A stretch of 64,000 nt of DNA. Source: an uncultured Lachnospiraceae bacterium (lineage in GTDB: Bacteria; Bacillota; Clostridia; Lachnospirales; Lachnospiraceae). The stretch is from contig CAKQYU010000003.1 of assembly GCA_934293575.1 (NCBI GenBank), forward strand, positions 203,407-267,406, given 5' to 3'. A program made the translations under genes and the position numbers. The notes beneath the pieces were generated by a model, which worked only from the letters and a program-made list of their open reading frames with translations, had not been told where the DNA came from and did not search any database. This document shows positions 26,588 to 36,351 of this stretch, piece by piece (position 1 is the first letter of the stretch; the number at the start of each line of letters is the position of its first letter).

Positions 26588-29500
26588 CTATACTTCTACA
26601 ATATCATCCATCTGTTTTCCATAATCATTACATATCAAATATACATGATAGGTTCCCGGGTTGATGTCTTCCCTTAATATTTCCAGACGAAAACCGGTAA
26701 ATTCAATATCATCCTTATCAGGGAAAGCTTCAGCCACATCCTGACGATATACCTTATCCGTTTCAATTACATATCTGTTTTCATCATTATATAATACCAA
26801 TTTTACGTCATTGTCATTATTCTTCCGATATCCGTCAAGAAATGCCCAGCCTTCTAAATACAATACACGGCTTAATTTTCTTATAATATCAACATTTGCC
26901 AGTAAGCGATCCGTTTCCTTAGTCTTTGGCATCTTTGGCAATATCTGATTGTAGTGCACCTCTGTCCGGTCATAATTGTTAGTGAAATTAACATCATACT
27001 GGCATAAATTCACATTATAGAACGGATCATAGTTATAAAACTGCGGATGACGTTCATATAAAACCTTCTGTTCTTCCTGAAGACGTTTTACCTTTGTTTC
27101 ATCAACCAGATCATCTCCACGGCTTACCGACTCATAATGCAGTAAAACCGCATCATTTCGCACGATATTGTAATATCCGTGTTCTAACAACTTAAAGCAG
27201 AAGTCCACATCATTATAGGCTATTGCCAGTCCTTCCTCAAATCCACCCACTTCTTCAAATTTTTCTTTTGAAACCATCATACAGGCAGCGGTTACAGCAA
27301 TATAATCATATTCCATATAATTCCTGCCAAAATAATAAATACTTTGTCCCGGCATACCATGGAAACAATGTGCCGGACCTGTATGCAGGTTAATAATTCC
27401 GATATGCTGGATATCGTAAGTTTCCGGATACAGCAATTTGGCTCCTACCGCTCCAATATGTGACTGCTGAGCCTGACCTAACATTCTTTCTAACCAGACA
27501 CCCGCCTTAACCTCTGTATCATCATTCAAAAACATAAAATAAGTTCCGGTTGCATGCTGTGCTGCCAGATTGCACATTTTTGAAAAATTAAACTCCATCT
27601 TCTGATAAATGTATCGGAACTGATATTTATCTGCCAATTCCTGGTATTTTGCTCTGTTTTCCTCTGTACTTCCATTATCTACCAGAACAATTTCAAAATT
27701 CTGATAAGTTGTTTTCTCATAAATGGACTCCACACATCTTTTTAAAATATCAAAATTGTCCTTCGATGGGATTAAGATACTGACCTTCGGATTTCCGGTA
27801 ACGGCATAATTAATCCGGAAACAGTTAAACACATCCAACTGTTCAACTTCACCCATGATTCCTCTTCGTCTTAATGCATCTTCCTTTGCTTTTCTGGTTG
27901 CTTCCATAACATACGGCTTAGATTCCATATCAACAGCGGTCGAACCAATACGTTCTCTCCAGTGATATAAGATTTTGGCAATATGTCCTACACGATTTGT
28001 TTTTTCTGTAAAACGCAATGCAAAATCGTAATCCTGAGAACCTTCATATCCTACACGCAAACCACCGATTTCTTCTGCAATCGACTTACGATAAATTGAA
28101 AAATGGCATGGATACATATGACTTAATAATGTATCCGGTGACCAGTCCGGTTTAAAGTGCGGCGTATGACGCATTGTTCCTTCATCATCTAACTTGTCCT
28201 CATCACTGTAAATAAAATCCAGTTCCGGATTTTTATTTAATTCCTTTACCATTTCATATAATGCATTCGGAGCAAGTACATCATCGCAATCCAGCAATGC
28301 AATATATTCTCCGGTTGCCATTTCCAGAGCTGAATTCGTACTTCTGGAAATATGACCGTTTTCCTTCCGGTAGCAGACTTTTATTTTTTCTCCGTCCTCG
28401 TATTTTCTAAGTGTTTTTCCTACACTCTCCCAACTTGAGCAATCATCTGCAAGACACAGTTCCCAATTTGTATAAGTCTGATTGATAACAGACTCAATAC
28501 ACGGAATCAGATGTCTGTCCAAAACATTATATACCGGAACCAGGATGGATATCTTTGGATTATACTCAAAAACTTCCCCCGTGGTATATTTTGCTTCTAC
28601 ACCTTTAATCCAGTCTTCATACGGATCTTCTTTTTGTTTCCGGAGATAATCATATTTGTTCCAACGTTTATCCGCCTTTTTATTTTCCCTTGCATCCTCC
28701 GGCATAACCACATTATAAACTTTATTGTAAAACTTCTTTCCAACCAGATAAGAATAATATGCCGGATTTCTTACTGCCTTTTGAAGTTTGGATAATTGTC
28801 TTTGTATCTCTAAAATATGATTCTTCTGTTCCCCGATGACTTTTTCAAGGTCAGATATTTTATTATCCTGATTATGGATATGATTATCCTTTAATTCAAT
28901 CGCATCATGCAAATCCTCAATTACCTTGTTCAGATCCGCAATCCGTTCATCTCTTGCATGTATTTCCTCTAAATTAACCGGTAGAATTTCCTTTTCGTAT
29001 TGTGCATGGTAAATATACTCTCTGTTCGTTCCGTGCACATACTGCTGGAAACACTCCTCCATATCATGAAACATTGCCAGTTCTTCCTGTGAATAACCCA
29101 TCTGTTTTAAAAATTCATCCTGACTTATTACCGTCTCAATCAACAGGCGTTTTTCCTCATACATATAAAGTAACGTACGATACTTAAGATACCGCACCGG
29201 CACATCAAAATGAAATACCCACTCATAATCAATGCAATACCAGTCTGTATCCTGTAAGATAAAATTATCAAAAATAGAATCAATATTGGATATATTATAA
29301 GACATTTCTTTGTCTAACATATCCTGATACTTTTCATAGCATCCCGGAAACATAAGTTTAAAATCATCCGATACCTGAAAAGAATGCTGCCCTTCATCCG
29401 GCAATATCAGTTTGCAGACATCCTTTACTTTCTGTGTCAGTTCTTCCTGCTTTAAACCTGATAAATCCAGATTTTCCATTAGAGATTGTCCCTCTACAAA

Positions 29501-29749
29501 TGGAAATTCCACACCGTTTTCCGTCTTTTTGCAGGCTACCGGTTTTAAAGTAATATCCTTACCGATACTCTCATATTGTTCCTTTAACTTCTGATAGCTT
29601 TGTTCCATATGTTCTATATGATTCTCTGCCGATTTGTTCAACGGACTTTTTAAAATGTAACGTTTCCCCTCATCCTCATAAATAACCGTCTTTGTCTGAA
29701 ATTCCGGTTTTCTATGGGAATTATACTTTGTATAAAGAATTTTCTTCAT
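26588..29749 (-). CDS. Kinase-like/coiled-coil protein fused to two GT2 domains
   Basis: 1,053 residues; ATG at 29747-29749 (MKKILYTKYN) chosen for AAGGAG upstream. Residues 1 to about 210 look like a small-molecule kinase (APH-like) fold: YILKSP carries the ATP lysine (Lys34), FPFVEGQSLMENL the hinge, and DSIFDNFIL plus CIDYEW the places of the catalytic Asn and metal Asp; the usual HxD loop is not clear. Residues about 268-325 are a coiled coil (RIADLNKVIEDLHDAIELKD). Two GT2 domains follow from about 398 (SILVPVYNV, LLDCDDVLAP) and about 660 (SILIPSKDN, FLNDDTEV). The end is a beta-module with LYLEGWAF. Kinase, coiled coil and the methyltransferase gene upstream together recall WbdD, which caps O-antigen. 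Confidence 0.8.
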   Translation of the reverse strand: MKKILYTKYNSHRKPEFQTKTVIYEDEGKRYILKSPLNKSAENHIEHMEQSYQKLKEQYESIGKDITLKPVACKKTENGVEFPFVEGQSLMENLDLSGLKQEELTQKVKDVCKLILPDEGQHSFQVSDDFKLMFPGCYEKYQDMLDKEMSYNISNIDSIFDNFILQDTDWYCIDYEWVFHFDVPVRYLKYRTLLYMYEEKRLLIETVISQDEFLKQMGYSQEELAMFHDMEECFQQYVHGTNREYIYHAQYEKEILPVNLEEIHARDERIADLNKVIEDLHDAIELKDNHIHNQDNKISDLEKVIGEQKNHILEIQRQLSKLQKAVRNPAYYSYLVGKKFYNKVYNVVMPEDARENKKADKRWNKYDYLRKQKEDPYEDWIKGVEAKYTTGEVFEYNPKISILVPVYNVLDRHLIPCIESVINQTYTNWELCLADDCSSWESVGKTLRKYEDGEKIKVCYRKENGHISRSTNSALEMATGEYIALLDCDDVLAPNALYEMVKELNKNPELDFIYSDEDKLDDEGTMRHTPHFKPDWSPDTLLSHMYPCHFSIYRKSIAEEIGGLRVGYEGSQDYDFALRFTEKTNRVGHIAKILYHWRERIGSTAVDMESKPYVMEATRKAKEDALRRRGIMGEVEQLDVFNCFRINYAVTGNPKVSILIPSKDNFDILKRCVESIYEKTTYQNFEIVLVDNGSTEENRAKYQELADKYQFRYIYQKMEFNFSKMCNLAAQHATGTYFMFLNDDTEVKAGVWLERMLGQAQQSHIGAVGAKLLYPETYDIQHIGIINLHTGPAHCFHGMPGQSIYYFGRNYMEYDYIAVTAACMMVSKEKFEEVGGFEEGLAIAYNDVDFCFKLLEHGYYNIVRNDAVLLHYESVSRGDDLVDETKVKRLQEEQKVLYERHPQFYNYDPFYNVNLCQYDVNFTNNYDRTEVHYNQILPKMPKTKETDRLLANVDIIRKLSRVLYLEGWAFLDGYRKNNDNDVKLVLYNDENRYVIETDKVYRQDVAEAFPDKDDIEFTGFRLEILREDINPGTYHVYLICNDYGKQMDDIVEV

Positions 29750-29762
29750 ATCTACTCTCCTT

Positions 29763-30560
29763 TTATTGTTCACAGGATGCAATATATAAAAATGCATTTG
29801 CAAATTCCTTTATATATCCATCTTCACATACCTGATCAAATGCCTTTACTTCATTGAAGGTCAACACCCTCGGCTCCTTATAGGATGGCGAAATGGTTGT
29901 CATCAAACCCTTACGAGGTAAAAAATCCTCCGAATAAATCTCTCGCATCATACGAAAATCCGGAATCGGATAATAACATGTCAAATCTGTAAATCCGGCA
30001 TTTTTCAATATAGCTTCCAGTTCTCCCTTCGTATATACACCGTCGGGTGTGGATTCTTCCTCCAAAAATGAAAAACAGTTTCCGCTATACTCATCCGATG
30101 CTCCGCTAAAATATTTCAATCCATATTTGTTATCCACCGCTATGATTAATTTTCCATCCGGTTTCAGATGATTTTTTAATGCATGAATCTCCGACTTACA
30201 AAAACCGCCAATCACAATCACAAGATCAAACTTCTCAGAATCGTCCACGCAACCAACCGCACCACACCGTACCGTCAGATTGGAAAATTGCTGATTGCGG
30301 TATTCATTCACTTCACAAAATTCCTGTGAAGTATCCACTGCTACCACACGCTTGCAACGATTACAAAGCATAGAAGTGATTGTACCGCAGCCGGCTCCTA
30401 TCTCCAACACTTCCATATCCGGTTGAAATTCATACCAATCCAAAATATTTTTTCTCATATTGGAAAACTGCATAAAAAACGCATCCTGGGTGCCTTCTAT
30501 CAGTGCTTTTTCTACATCCTTTGTATTCTTTATAAACTCCAGATATTTATTTTCAGCCAT
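29763..30560 (-). CDS. SAM-dependent methyltransferase
   Basis: 265 residues, class I fold. The SAM site is VLEIGAGCGTITSML, then VVAVDTSQEF, and FDLVIVIGGF; the C-terminal segment with IYSEDFLPRKG and KEFANAFLYIAS is common in methyltransferases of glycan loci. Likely acts in the cytoplasm on a sugar or sugar phosphate of the growing chain. The next gene starts 14 bases downstream and encodes the kinase-like/coiled-coil protein; in WbdD of E. coli O9a the same two activities are fused and terminate the chain. Start follows AGGGAGAAAAGAA. Confidence 0.85.
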   Translation of the reverse strand: MAENKYLEFIKNTKDVEKALIEGTQDAFFMQFSNMRKNILDWYEFQPDMEVLEIGAGCGTITSMLCNRCKRVVAVDTSQEFCEVNEYRNQQFSNLTVRCGAVGCVDDSEKFDLVIVIGGFCKSEIHALKNHLKPDGKLIIAVDNKYGLKYFSGASDEYSGNCFSFLEEESTPDGVYTKGELEAILKNAGFTDLTCYYPIPDFRMMREIYSEDFLPRKGLMTTISPSYKEPRVLTFNEVKAFDQVCEDGYIKEFANAFLYIASCEQ

Positions 30561-30617
30561 TTCTTTTCTCCCTTATTGCACAACTTATCTTTATTTTATT
30601 ATAAATCTATCCGGCTA

Positions 30618-33044
30618 TCAATATCTTAAGGAAAAATCCGCTTTATCCAGTGTCAGATTTATATTATAATACGGATCCCCGTCCTTGAACATTTCATTCC
30701 ATTTATTGCTGAATAATTCAATCTCCCTTGCAAATCTTGCCACCTTTTCCGGTGTATCCTCTGCACCTCGGGACTTCGATTCATAGTGATACAACATAGC
30801 ATTCGGATTATAGACAACCAATTTATCCAGTGTCCGCACTTTCACACATAAATCAACATCATTAAACGCCACCTTAAAGGCTTCATCAAATCCGCCGACC
30901 TGCAAAAATATATCTCTTTTTATCATCATGCAAGCTGCCGTTACCGCACTGTAATCCACTGCGACCTTCGTGCGTGACTGATATAATTCATCCTCTTCAT
31001 TCAATGCTACAAATGCATTGCCGGCAATTCCACCAAAGCCGATTATCGTACCCGCATGCTGTATGGTATGATCCTCATAATACAACCTGGCTCCTACAAT
31101 ACCAACATCCTCTCTTTGGCAATAGCCAAGCATTTGCGATAACCAGTCCGCATTAATGATTTCCGTATCATTGTTCAGGAAAAGAAGATATTCTCCTTTT
31201 GTTTCATTCACACCATAATTGTTGATTGCAGCATAATTAAATTCTTTATCCCAGATAATTACACGGACATTTTCCTGTTCGCGCAACTGTTCATAATATT
31301 CAAATGTCTCTTTTTCCGTGCTGTTATTCTCAACAACAACAATCTCATAATTTTTATAATCGGTCTTTTTTTGGATGGAACGAATACATACATCCAAATC
31401 TCCGATATGATCCTTATTCGGAATCACAATGGAAACCAACGGCTGTCCTATGATTTCATAGGTTGTTTTATAAAAGCCAAGCTCCGGTAACATGTCCACC
31501 TTTGCCTTTAAACCAACACGTTCATAATGTGCCTCAATTGCCCGTTTGCCTGCCTCAATTGCATACATTTTGCTTTCCGGATCATCTGCGGTTGAACCGC
31601 CATGACTTCTCCAATGATATAAAATTTTCGGTATATGATAGATATGCTTTGCCGCCTCTGTCGCCCGTAATATGAAATCATAATCCTGTGCGCCATCAAA
31701 ATCCTTATTAAAATTGCCAATCTTCTGTAATAAGTCCTTTTTTATCACAAACATATGACAGATATAATTATTGCTTCTTAACAGGTCGATATTAAAGTCC
31801 GGTTTGCAGTTTGGATCATAATATTTTTTTGAATTCTCTGTTATCTTATCCTCATCCGTATAAATCACGTCAATATCCGGACTGTCCTGAAGAATTTTAA
31901 CACACTCATATAACGCATCCGGTGCAAACAAATCATCATGATCTCCCAATACAACGTAATCTCCGTTTATCAGTTTGATTGCCTCATTTGTATTTTCCGC
32001 AATTCCAAGTTGTCTGTCGGCAACCAAATAATGAATTCTTTCATCTTCTGCGTATTTTTTTAACAGTTCGGTCAATTTCCCATCATTACTTCCATCCGAA
32101 AAACATAATTCCCAATTTGAATACGTCTGTGCCTTCACAGACTGAATCAACTCATCCAAAAAGACCGGACTTGTTTTATATAACGGAACAATAATACTGA
32201 ACTTTGGTGAAATCCCAAACACCTGCTGACGCTGACTTTCCAGTTCCTGACGGGTAGGTGTATGCTTTTTTCTCCACTGCATATAATCCATATCATACTG
32301 ACGATGTTTTTTTATAAAATGCAGGGTTTTTCCAATCGTCCGTTTCACACCATAATTTTGCAGATAACGTACTCCGCGATAAAAAACACTTTTCCGGTTC
32401 AGATTACGAAATCCCTCTTTATCGGATATCTTATAGGTAATTTCATCCTTTTTTTCTCCGTCATCCATTACGATTCGGATTTTCCCGGATACACCTTTTC
32501 CGTGTATTGTGAAACCATTTTTTTCTATCGGTTCCTCTGTCTCAAAAAAGACTTCATTCACAGCGCCCCGGTAATTCCATATGATATCCGTATCGATTTT
32601 GTTCTCTCCGCAATATACCGTGATATCTACCGGTCTTAATGACATAACCCAACCCTTTGCAGTCAAATTTCCATCATTTACATAGATATTATCCATGCAG
32701 TAATTTAACTTTTTCTGCATTCTGACAAGCTGCCCGGTACCGATACTATATATCACATCGCCGGAAGCATCCCGAATCACAAATTTATTTCCGGCAGATT
32801 CATAATTATCTCCTAAATGAATGACCACATTCAATCTGACATTTTCTGTATTCGCATTTTCAGTGGAGCCGGAAAGATAAGAACCCTCCTCCTGATAAAT
32901 ATCCATTGCAAGTTCGTTGTCTCCCATATATGCTTTCAATTCATTTTTCTGCATATATCCCTTACTCACATATCCCTGTACAATAAAATCATTCTTCTGT
33001 ACAATACTGAATCTATGCGTTTCAAAAAAGTATTTCTTTTCCAT
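30618..33044 (-). CDS. Tandem GT2 glycosyltransferase with N-terminal beta modules
   Basis: 808 residues. The first ~230 residues hold two beta-rich modules (around FIVQGYVSKGY and LTAKGWVMSL), the second similar to the C-terminal module of the 1,053-residue GT2 protein downstream. Then two GT2 domains: from about 280 FSIIVPLYKTSPVF with GDHDDLFAPDAL, and from about 540 VSIVIPNKDH with LFLNNDTEI. HYESKSRGAEDTPEK near the end is typical of rhamnan- and O-antigen-type dual transferases. Two domains suggest it adds two linkages or alternates sugars in the polymer backbone. No membrane helix. AAAGGAT precedes the ATG. Confidence 0.88.
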   Translation of the reverse strand: MEKKYFFETHRFSIVQKNDFIVQGYVSKGYMQKNELKAYMGDNELAMDIYQEEGSYLSGSTENANTENVRLNVVIHLGDNYESAGNKFVIRDASGDVIYSIGTGQLVRMQKKLNYCMDNIYVNDGNLTAKGWVMSLRPVDITVYCGENKIDTDIIWNYRGAVNEVFFETEEPIEKNGFTIHGKGVSGKIRIVMDDGEKKDEITYKISDKEGFRNLNRKSVFYRGVRYLQNYGVKRTIGKTLHFIKKHRQYDMDYMQWRKKHTPTRQELESQRQQVFGISPKFSIIVPLYKTSPVFLDELIQSVKAQTYSNWELCFSDGSNDGKLTELLKKYAEDERIHYLVADRQLGIAENTNEAIKLINGDYVVLGDHDDLFAPDALYECVKILQDSPDIDVIYTDEDKITENSKKYYDPNCKPDFNIDLLRSNNYICHMFVIKKDLLQKIGNFNKDFDGAQDYDFILRATEAAKHIYHIPKILYHWRSHGGSTADDPESKMYAIEAGKRAIEAHYERVGLKAKVDMLPELGFYKTTYEIIGQPLVSIVIPNKDHIGDLDVCIRSIQKKTDYKNYEIVVVENNSTEKETFEYYEQLREQENVRVIIWDKEFNYAAINNYGVNETKGEYLLFLNNDTEIINADWLSQMLGYCQREDVGIVGARLYYEDHTIQHAGTIIGFGGIAGNAFVALNEEDELYQSRTKVAVDYSAVTAACMMIKRDIFLQVGGFDEAFKVAFNDVDLCVKVRTLDKLVVYNPNAMLYHYESKSRGAEDTPEKVARFAREIELFSNKWNEMFKDGDPYYNINLTLDKADFSLRY

Positions 33045-33073
33045 CTTTTCTATCCTTTATTCCCTCACAAATA

Positions 33074-34456
33074 TTAAAAACAATGCACAACCATAATGAG
33101 CACCGCCAATAATAGAAGTACCCCTGCCACACATCCAACTTTAACCGGATAACAGGCATCCTCATTTTTTATTTTACCCGGAACCAATGTCAGATAAAGA
33201 GCCGGTAATATCGGTATGAAATATCTGCCCTGCACACCTTCCACAACATTACTTCCGACCTCGTTAATTCTTCCGTCACCAATATAAATTCCGACAACAA
33301 TACCGACACAAATCAATAAAAATGCACTCAACGACAATATTCTGTGTTTCCGGGTTATTTTATTGTTTAATTCACTTACATCACTTGCCAGCACATACAT
33401 TGCAAACATCGGAACAATATAAATCAACGGTCCCAATGAATAGTTCAGCCAGCCAAGTACATTCAGCCACAACATATAATCCGTAAACTTATTGATTCCC
33501 GTATTCAATAACACTTTAAATATATGCGTCGGATGCTGCTGCATGTATTGCAGTTGTGTCATTCCACCGCTTGCAACCGCCTGACCGGAAGTAACCACAC
33601 TGCCGGCACTTCTTAAACTGATACCCGCAGATAACAAAATCGGTAAAATACTCACACCAAAACATATATAATAATATTTTTTATTTTTGAATTTTTCTTT
33701 TGGTATCAGGAAAACAAGCAATCCTAACAACACATAAACATATTTTGCCATAAAGATAAATGCCAGCAATATTCCAAGCCAGATTACATGCTTTAATCCA
33801 AGCTGTTCGATTGTTCCGTAAGCATAATACAGACACATGCCTACAAACAAAAAGCACATTCCGTTCAGCATGGCATCCGGAGATACAGACGCTGCCTGAT
33901 AAATCGACATCGGAAACAATGCCAATACCAATAATGAATTTTTTAATACAGGAATCTTGCGAATTGCATAATAGACAAGAACGATATACACAAGCAAATT
34001 AAATATTCTGGCAAAAACAATACATTTATAAACACTTAACCCAAATAACATTGCAATGTTATAGCCTATTGCCTGTGGATAATATAAAAAAGACATAACC
34101 GCCTGGTTACTTTGTGCCTTTACCGTATCCTTTGAAAATGATACTTTGTTTAGTTCCTCAATATATTTAACCCCTTCACCTTTATCCGGTTCAACAATCC
34201 GAAAATTTAATACATTAACATTTTCCGGCACCACTGCCAAACCCGGTTCATGCGTAAAGGTTACAATCGGTGATAATACATTTCCATTGGCTACATCTAT
34301 AACTCTCCACATATGAGCCGGACCATCCGGTTCCTGAAGCGGCGGATTTACAATTGCCATGGCAATGCCCAATATCAATGCGAAAACGACAAATAACTGC
34401 TCCTGTTTTATATATTTTATTCTTTCTGCTATTTTTGAAGCCATACCTTGTACCAT
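33074..34456 (-). CDS. DUF2142 family membrane protein (GT-C-like)
   Basis: 460 residues, about 11-12 predicted membrane helices. The N-terminal PPLQEPDGPAHMWRVIDV in the first extracytoplasmic loop and the later SPDAMLNGMCFLF are DUF2142 features; the acidic-His loop resembles that of GT-C enzymes using polyprenyl-phosphate sugars outside the cell. It stands in the same run of genes as a DPM-synthase-like GT2 and a DUF2304 protein, so it is the candidate for transferring the lipid-linked sugar onto the polymer. Catalytic residues are not proven. The first ATG follows AGGAGACAGACAA; a second ATG four codons on is possible. Confidence 0.85.
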   Translation of the reverse strand: MVQGMASKIAERIKYIKQEQLFVVFALILGIAMAIVNPPLQEPDGPAHMWRVIDVANGNVLSPIVTFTHEPGLAVVPENVNVLNFRIVEPDKGEGVKYIEELNKVSFSKDTVKAQSNQAVMSFLYYPQAIGYNIAMLFGLSVYKCIVFARIFNLLVYIVLVYYAIRKIPVLKNSLLVLALFPMSIYQAASVSPDAMLNGMCFLFVGMCLYYAYGTIEQLGLKHVIWLGILLAFIFMAKYVYVLLGLLVFLIPKEKFKNKKYYYICFGVSILPILLSAGISLRSAGSVVTSGQAVASGGMTQLQYMQQHPTHIFKVLLNTGINKFTDYMLWLNVLGWLNYSLGPLIYIVPMFAMYVLASDVSELNNKITRKHRILSLSAFLLICVGIVVGIYIGDGRINEVGSNVVEGVQGRYFIPILPALYLTLVPGKIKNEDACYPVKVGCVAGVLLLLAVLIMVVHCF

Positions 34457-34478
34457 TTGTCTGTCTCCTAACTATTTC

Positions 34479-35273
34479 TTATAAATTATTGGAATTTTCA
34501 CTGGATTTATAAAAACCGCACAATATTTTTGCTATCCACTTCGGCCAAAATTTTAAATACATTTCCATATCTTCGGCACTCCGTCCGGTTTCACGGATTG
34601 TTGCAGACGTTTCTGATTCTTCATGAATCCGATGTGCCATAAGAGGTTTTTTCGAGTACAAAAACTCCCCATTCCTTTTTGATAACATTTCCCATGCTTC
34701 CCAATCCTCATTTGTCCGAAAATGATTTTGAAAAATAACCTCCGGCATATTATCCCTAAAATAAGTAACGGAAGGACAACAAATCGGTGAACCCAATGAC
34801 AGTATTCTTCTTCGCATCCATTTACTTTTTTGCCAAAACGGAAATCGCAACGGCCACATCATAATCCGTTTAATTTTCAACAAACGATTACTATGTATAT
34901 ATTGTCCATCTCTTAATTCCTCATAATCCGTTGAGAAAATAATCGGATTTTCGGAACGTCTCGCCCAATACAATAATTCCTCAACATAATTTGAATAATA
35001 CACATCATCCTGATGTGCAATCGTTACCATAGGGGTATTACACTGATGGTATGCAAATGTCCAATCCTGCGTGATTCCATGTTCTCCGTCATTAATAAAA
35101 TACGGTATCTGATATTTGCTACATAAATTTTCAATGAAACCGCACGGAGTTGATGTTGCAAGAATAATATTACTTGACACCGTCTGTGATAAAAGCGATT
35201 GAATACACTCCTCTAAATATGGACTTTCCTTATATGCACAAATTGCAAAGGTATGTTTATCTGTCTTGTTCAT
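34479..35273 (-). CDS. Glycosyltransferase family 2-like protein
   Basis: 264 residues. FAICAYKESPYLEECIQSLL starts a GT2 fold; IAHQDDVYYSNYVEELL holds the position of the DXD metal site as QDD. The C-terminus carries CCPSVTYFRDNMPEV, as in several GT2 enzymes of capsule loci. The ATG at 35271-35273 (MNKTDKH) follows GGAGCAGG and overlaps the end of the upstream DUF2304 gene by 17 bases. An in-frame start further upstream is less likely. Sugar donor unknown. It lies between the side-chain genes and the DUF2142 gene. Confidence 0.8.
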   Translation of the reverse strand: MNKTDKHTFAICAYKESPYLEECIQSLLSQTVSSNIILATSTPCGFIENLCSKYQIPYFINDGEHGITQDWTFAYHQCNTPMVTIAHQDDVYYSNYVEELLYWARRSENPIIFSTDYEELRDGQYIHSNRLLKIKRIMMWPLRFPFWQKSKWMRRRILSLGSPICCPSVTYFRDNMPEVIFQNHFRTNEDWEAWEMLSKRNGEFLYSKKPLMAHRIHEESETSATIRETGRSAEDMEMYLKFWPKWIAKILCGFYKSSENSNNL

Positions 35274-35622
35274 TTTCCTGCTCCAATTTTCGAATTCTTT
35301 TTTCCAATATTGCATTTTCCTGTGTTAAGCTCTTAATCCGGTCACTTTGACGAGACACAATGGATGTCAATGCCATTAACAAAATAAAAGCAAAACCGAT
35401 TCCACATACATACAGGGCATTCATGCTGTCCTCAAATCCAAGTAAATTACGCAGCCATCCAAGAATCTGTGGAAAAATCACAAGCAAAAGCATGCACAAA
35501 CCCATTCCCATCCACATCAATGTATAACGAAGCGCCAATCGATTCTTTTTTAACAAATATACGATTATAATAAAAAACAGTATAATTCCACAAAATAAAA
35601 CTAATCTAAGCGTTGTTGTCAT
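35257..35622 (-). CDS. DUF2304 (GacJ-like) small membrane protein
   Basis: 121 residues. Three membrane helices (about 5-24, 32-52, 68-88) followed by a short coiled coil (SLTQENAILEKRIRKLEQEN). This is the DUF2304 form. In streptococci a small protein of this form, GacJ, binds and stimulates the GT2 enzyme GacI, which makes a polyprenyl-phosphate sugar. Here the gene overlaps the end of a DPM-like GT2 gene by 17 bases, so the pairing is the same. Its role would be as a membrane partner, not an enzyme. Start follows GAGGGTGAAAAAAC. Confidence 0.85.
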   Translation of the reverse strand: MTTTLRLVLFCGIILFFIIIVYLLKKNRLALRYTLMWMGMGLCMLLLVIFPQILGWLRNLLGFEDSMNALYVCGIGFAFILLMALTSIVSRQSDRIKSLTQENAILEKRIRKLEQENEQDR

Positions 35623-36325
35623 GTTTTTTCACCCTCTTACTCGAAATTCTGCATAAAATAATCGCCAATGATACCTTTATCATATAGTAGACAGATGAAA
35701 AGGCGGAAATTGAACTTTTTCCGGTCTTTCTCTCCTGCATGATAACCGGAACTTCCTTAATACGCATTCCCATAACGGATGCTTTTACAATCGCCTCCGG
35801 TTCCGGATAATCTACCGGATATTCCCCTGCATACAATTTGATTCCCTGTTTATTTACAGCACGATATCCGCTTGTTACATCATGAACCTTTGTACCGCAG
35901 CATAATCGAATCAATCCGCTTAAAAAGTTGATTCCCATCCTCCGCATTCCGGATGATTGAAATCCCTCTTTGGTAATAAATCTGGAACCAATCACAACAT
36001 CTGCTTCCCCTCGTTCAATCGGTGTAATTACATCCTCCAGATATTTTGTATCATGCTGACCGTCCCCATCTATCTGAATCGCAATATCATAATTATTCTT
36101 TAGAGCATATTTGTAACCGGTCTGTACTCCCCCGCCAATTCCAAGATTTAATGGTAAATTGATATAACTGGCATCCGCATCTTCTAATTTTAATAATGTA
36201 TCATCAGATGAACAGTCATTAATTACAACATAATCCGCACGCGGACAATCCTTTTTCAACTTCTGTATAACTTGCAGAATGGAAGCTTCTTCATTATACG
36301 CGGGAATAATCACCAATATCTTCAT
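35606..36325 (-). CDS. DPM-synthase-like GT2 (polyprenyl-phosphate sugar synthase)
   Basis: 239 residues. VIIPAYNEEASILQVI, VINDCSSDDT, LPLNLGIGGGVQTGYKYA and AIQIDGDGQHDTKYLEDVI are the conserved blocks of dolichyl-phosphate mannose synthase-like enzymes, with the DXD site in IDGDGQHD. Such enzymes move a sugar from a nucleotide donor to undecaprenyl phosphate on the inner face. A C-terminal hydrophobic stretch (YYMIKVSLAIILCRI) gives one membrane contact, so anchoring may depend on the DUF2304 partner. The product lipid would then be used by a GT-C-like protein. Start follows AGAGGAAGG. Confidence 0.9.
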   Translation of the reverse strand: MKILVIIPAYNEEASILQVIQKLKKDCPRADYVVINDCSSDDTLLKLEDADASYINLPLNLGIGGGVQTGYKYALKNNYDIAIQIDGDGQHDTKYLEDVITPIERGEADVVIGSRFITKEGFQSSGMRRMGINFLSGLIRLCCGTKVHDVTSGYRAVNKQGIKLYAGEYPVDYPEPEAIVKASVMGMRIKEVPVIMQERKTGKSSISAFSSVYYMIKVSLAIILCRISSKRVKKHDNNA

Positions 36326-36351
36326 ATACCTTCCTCTTATCTTTCCAATCG

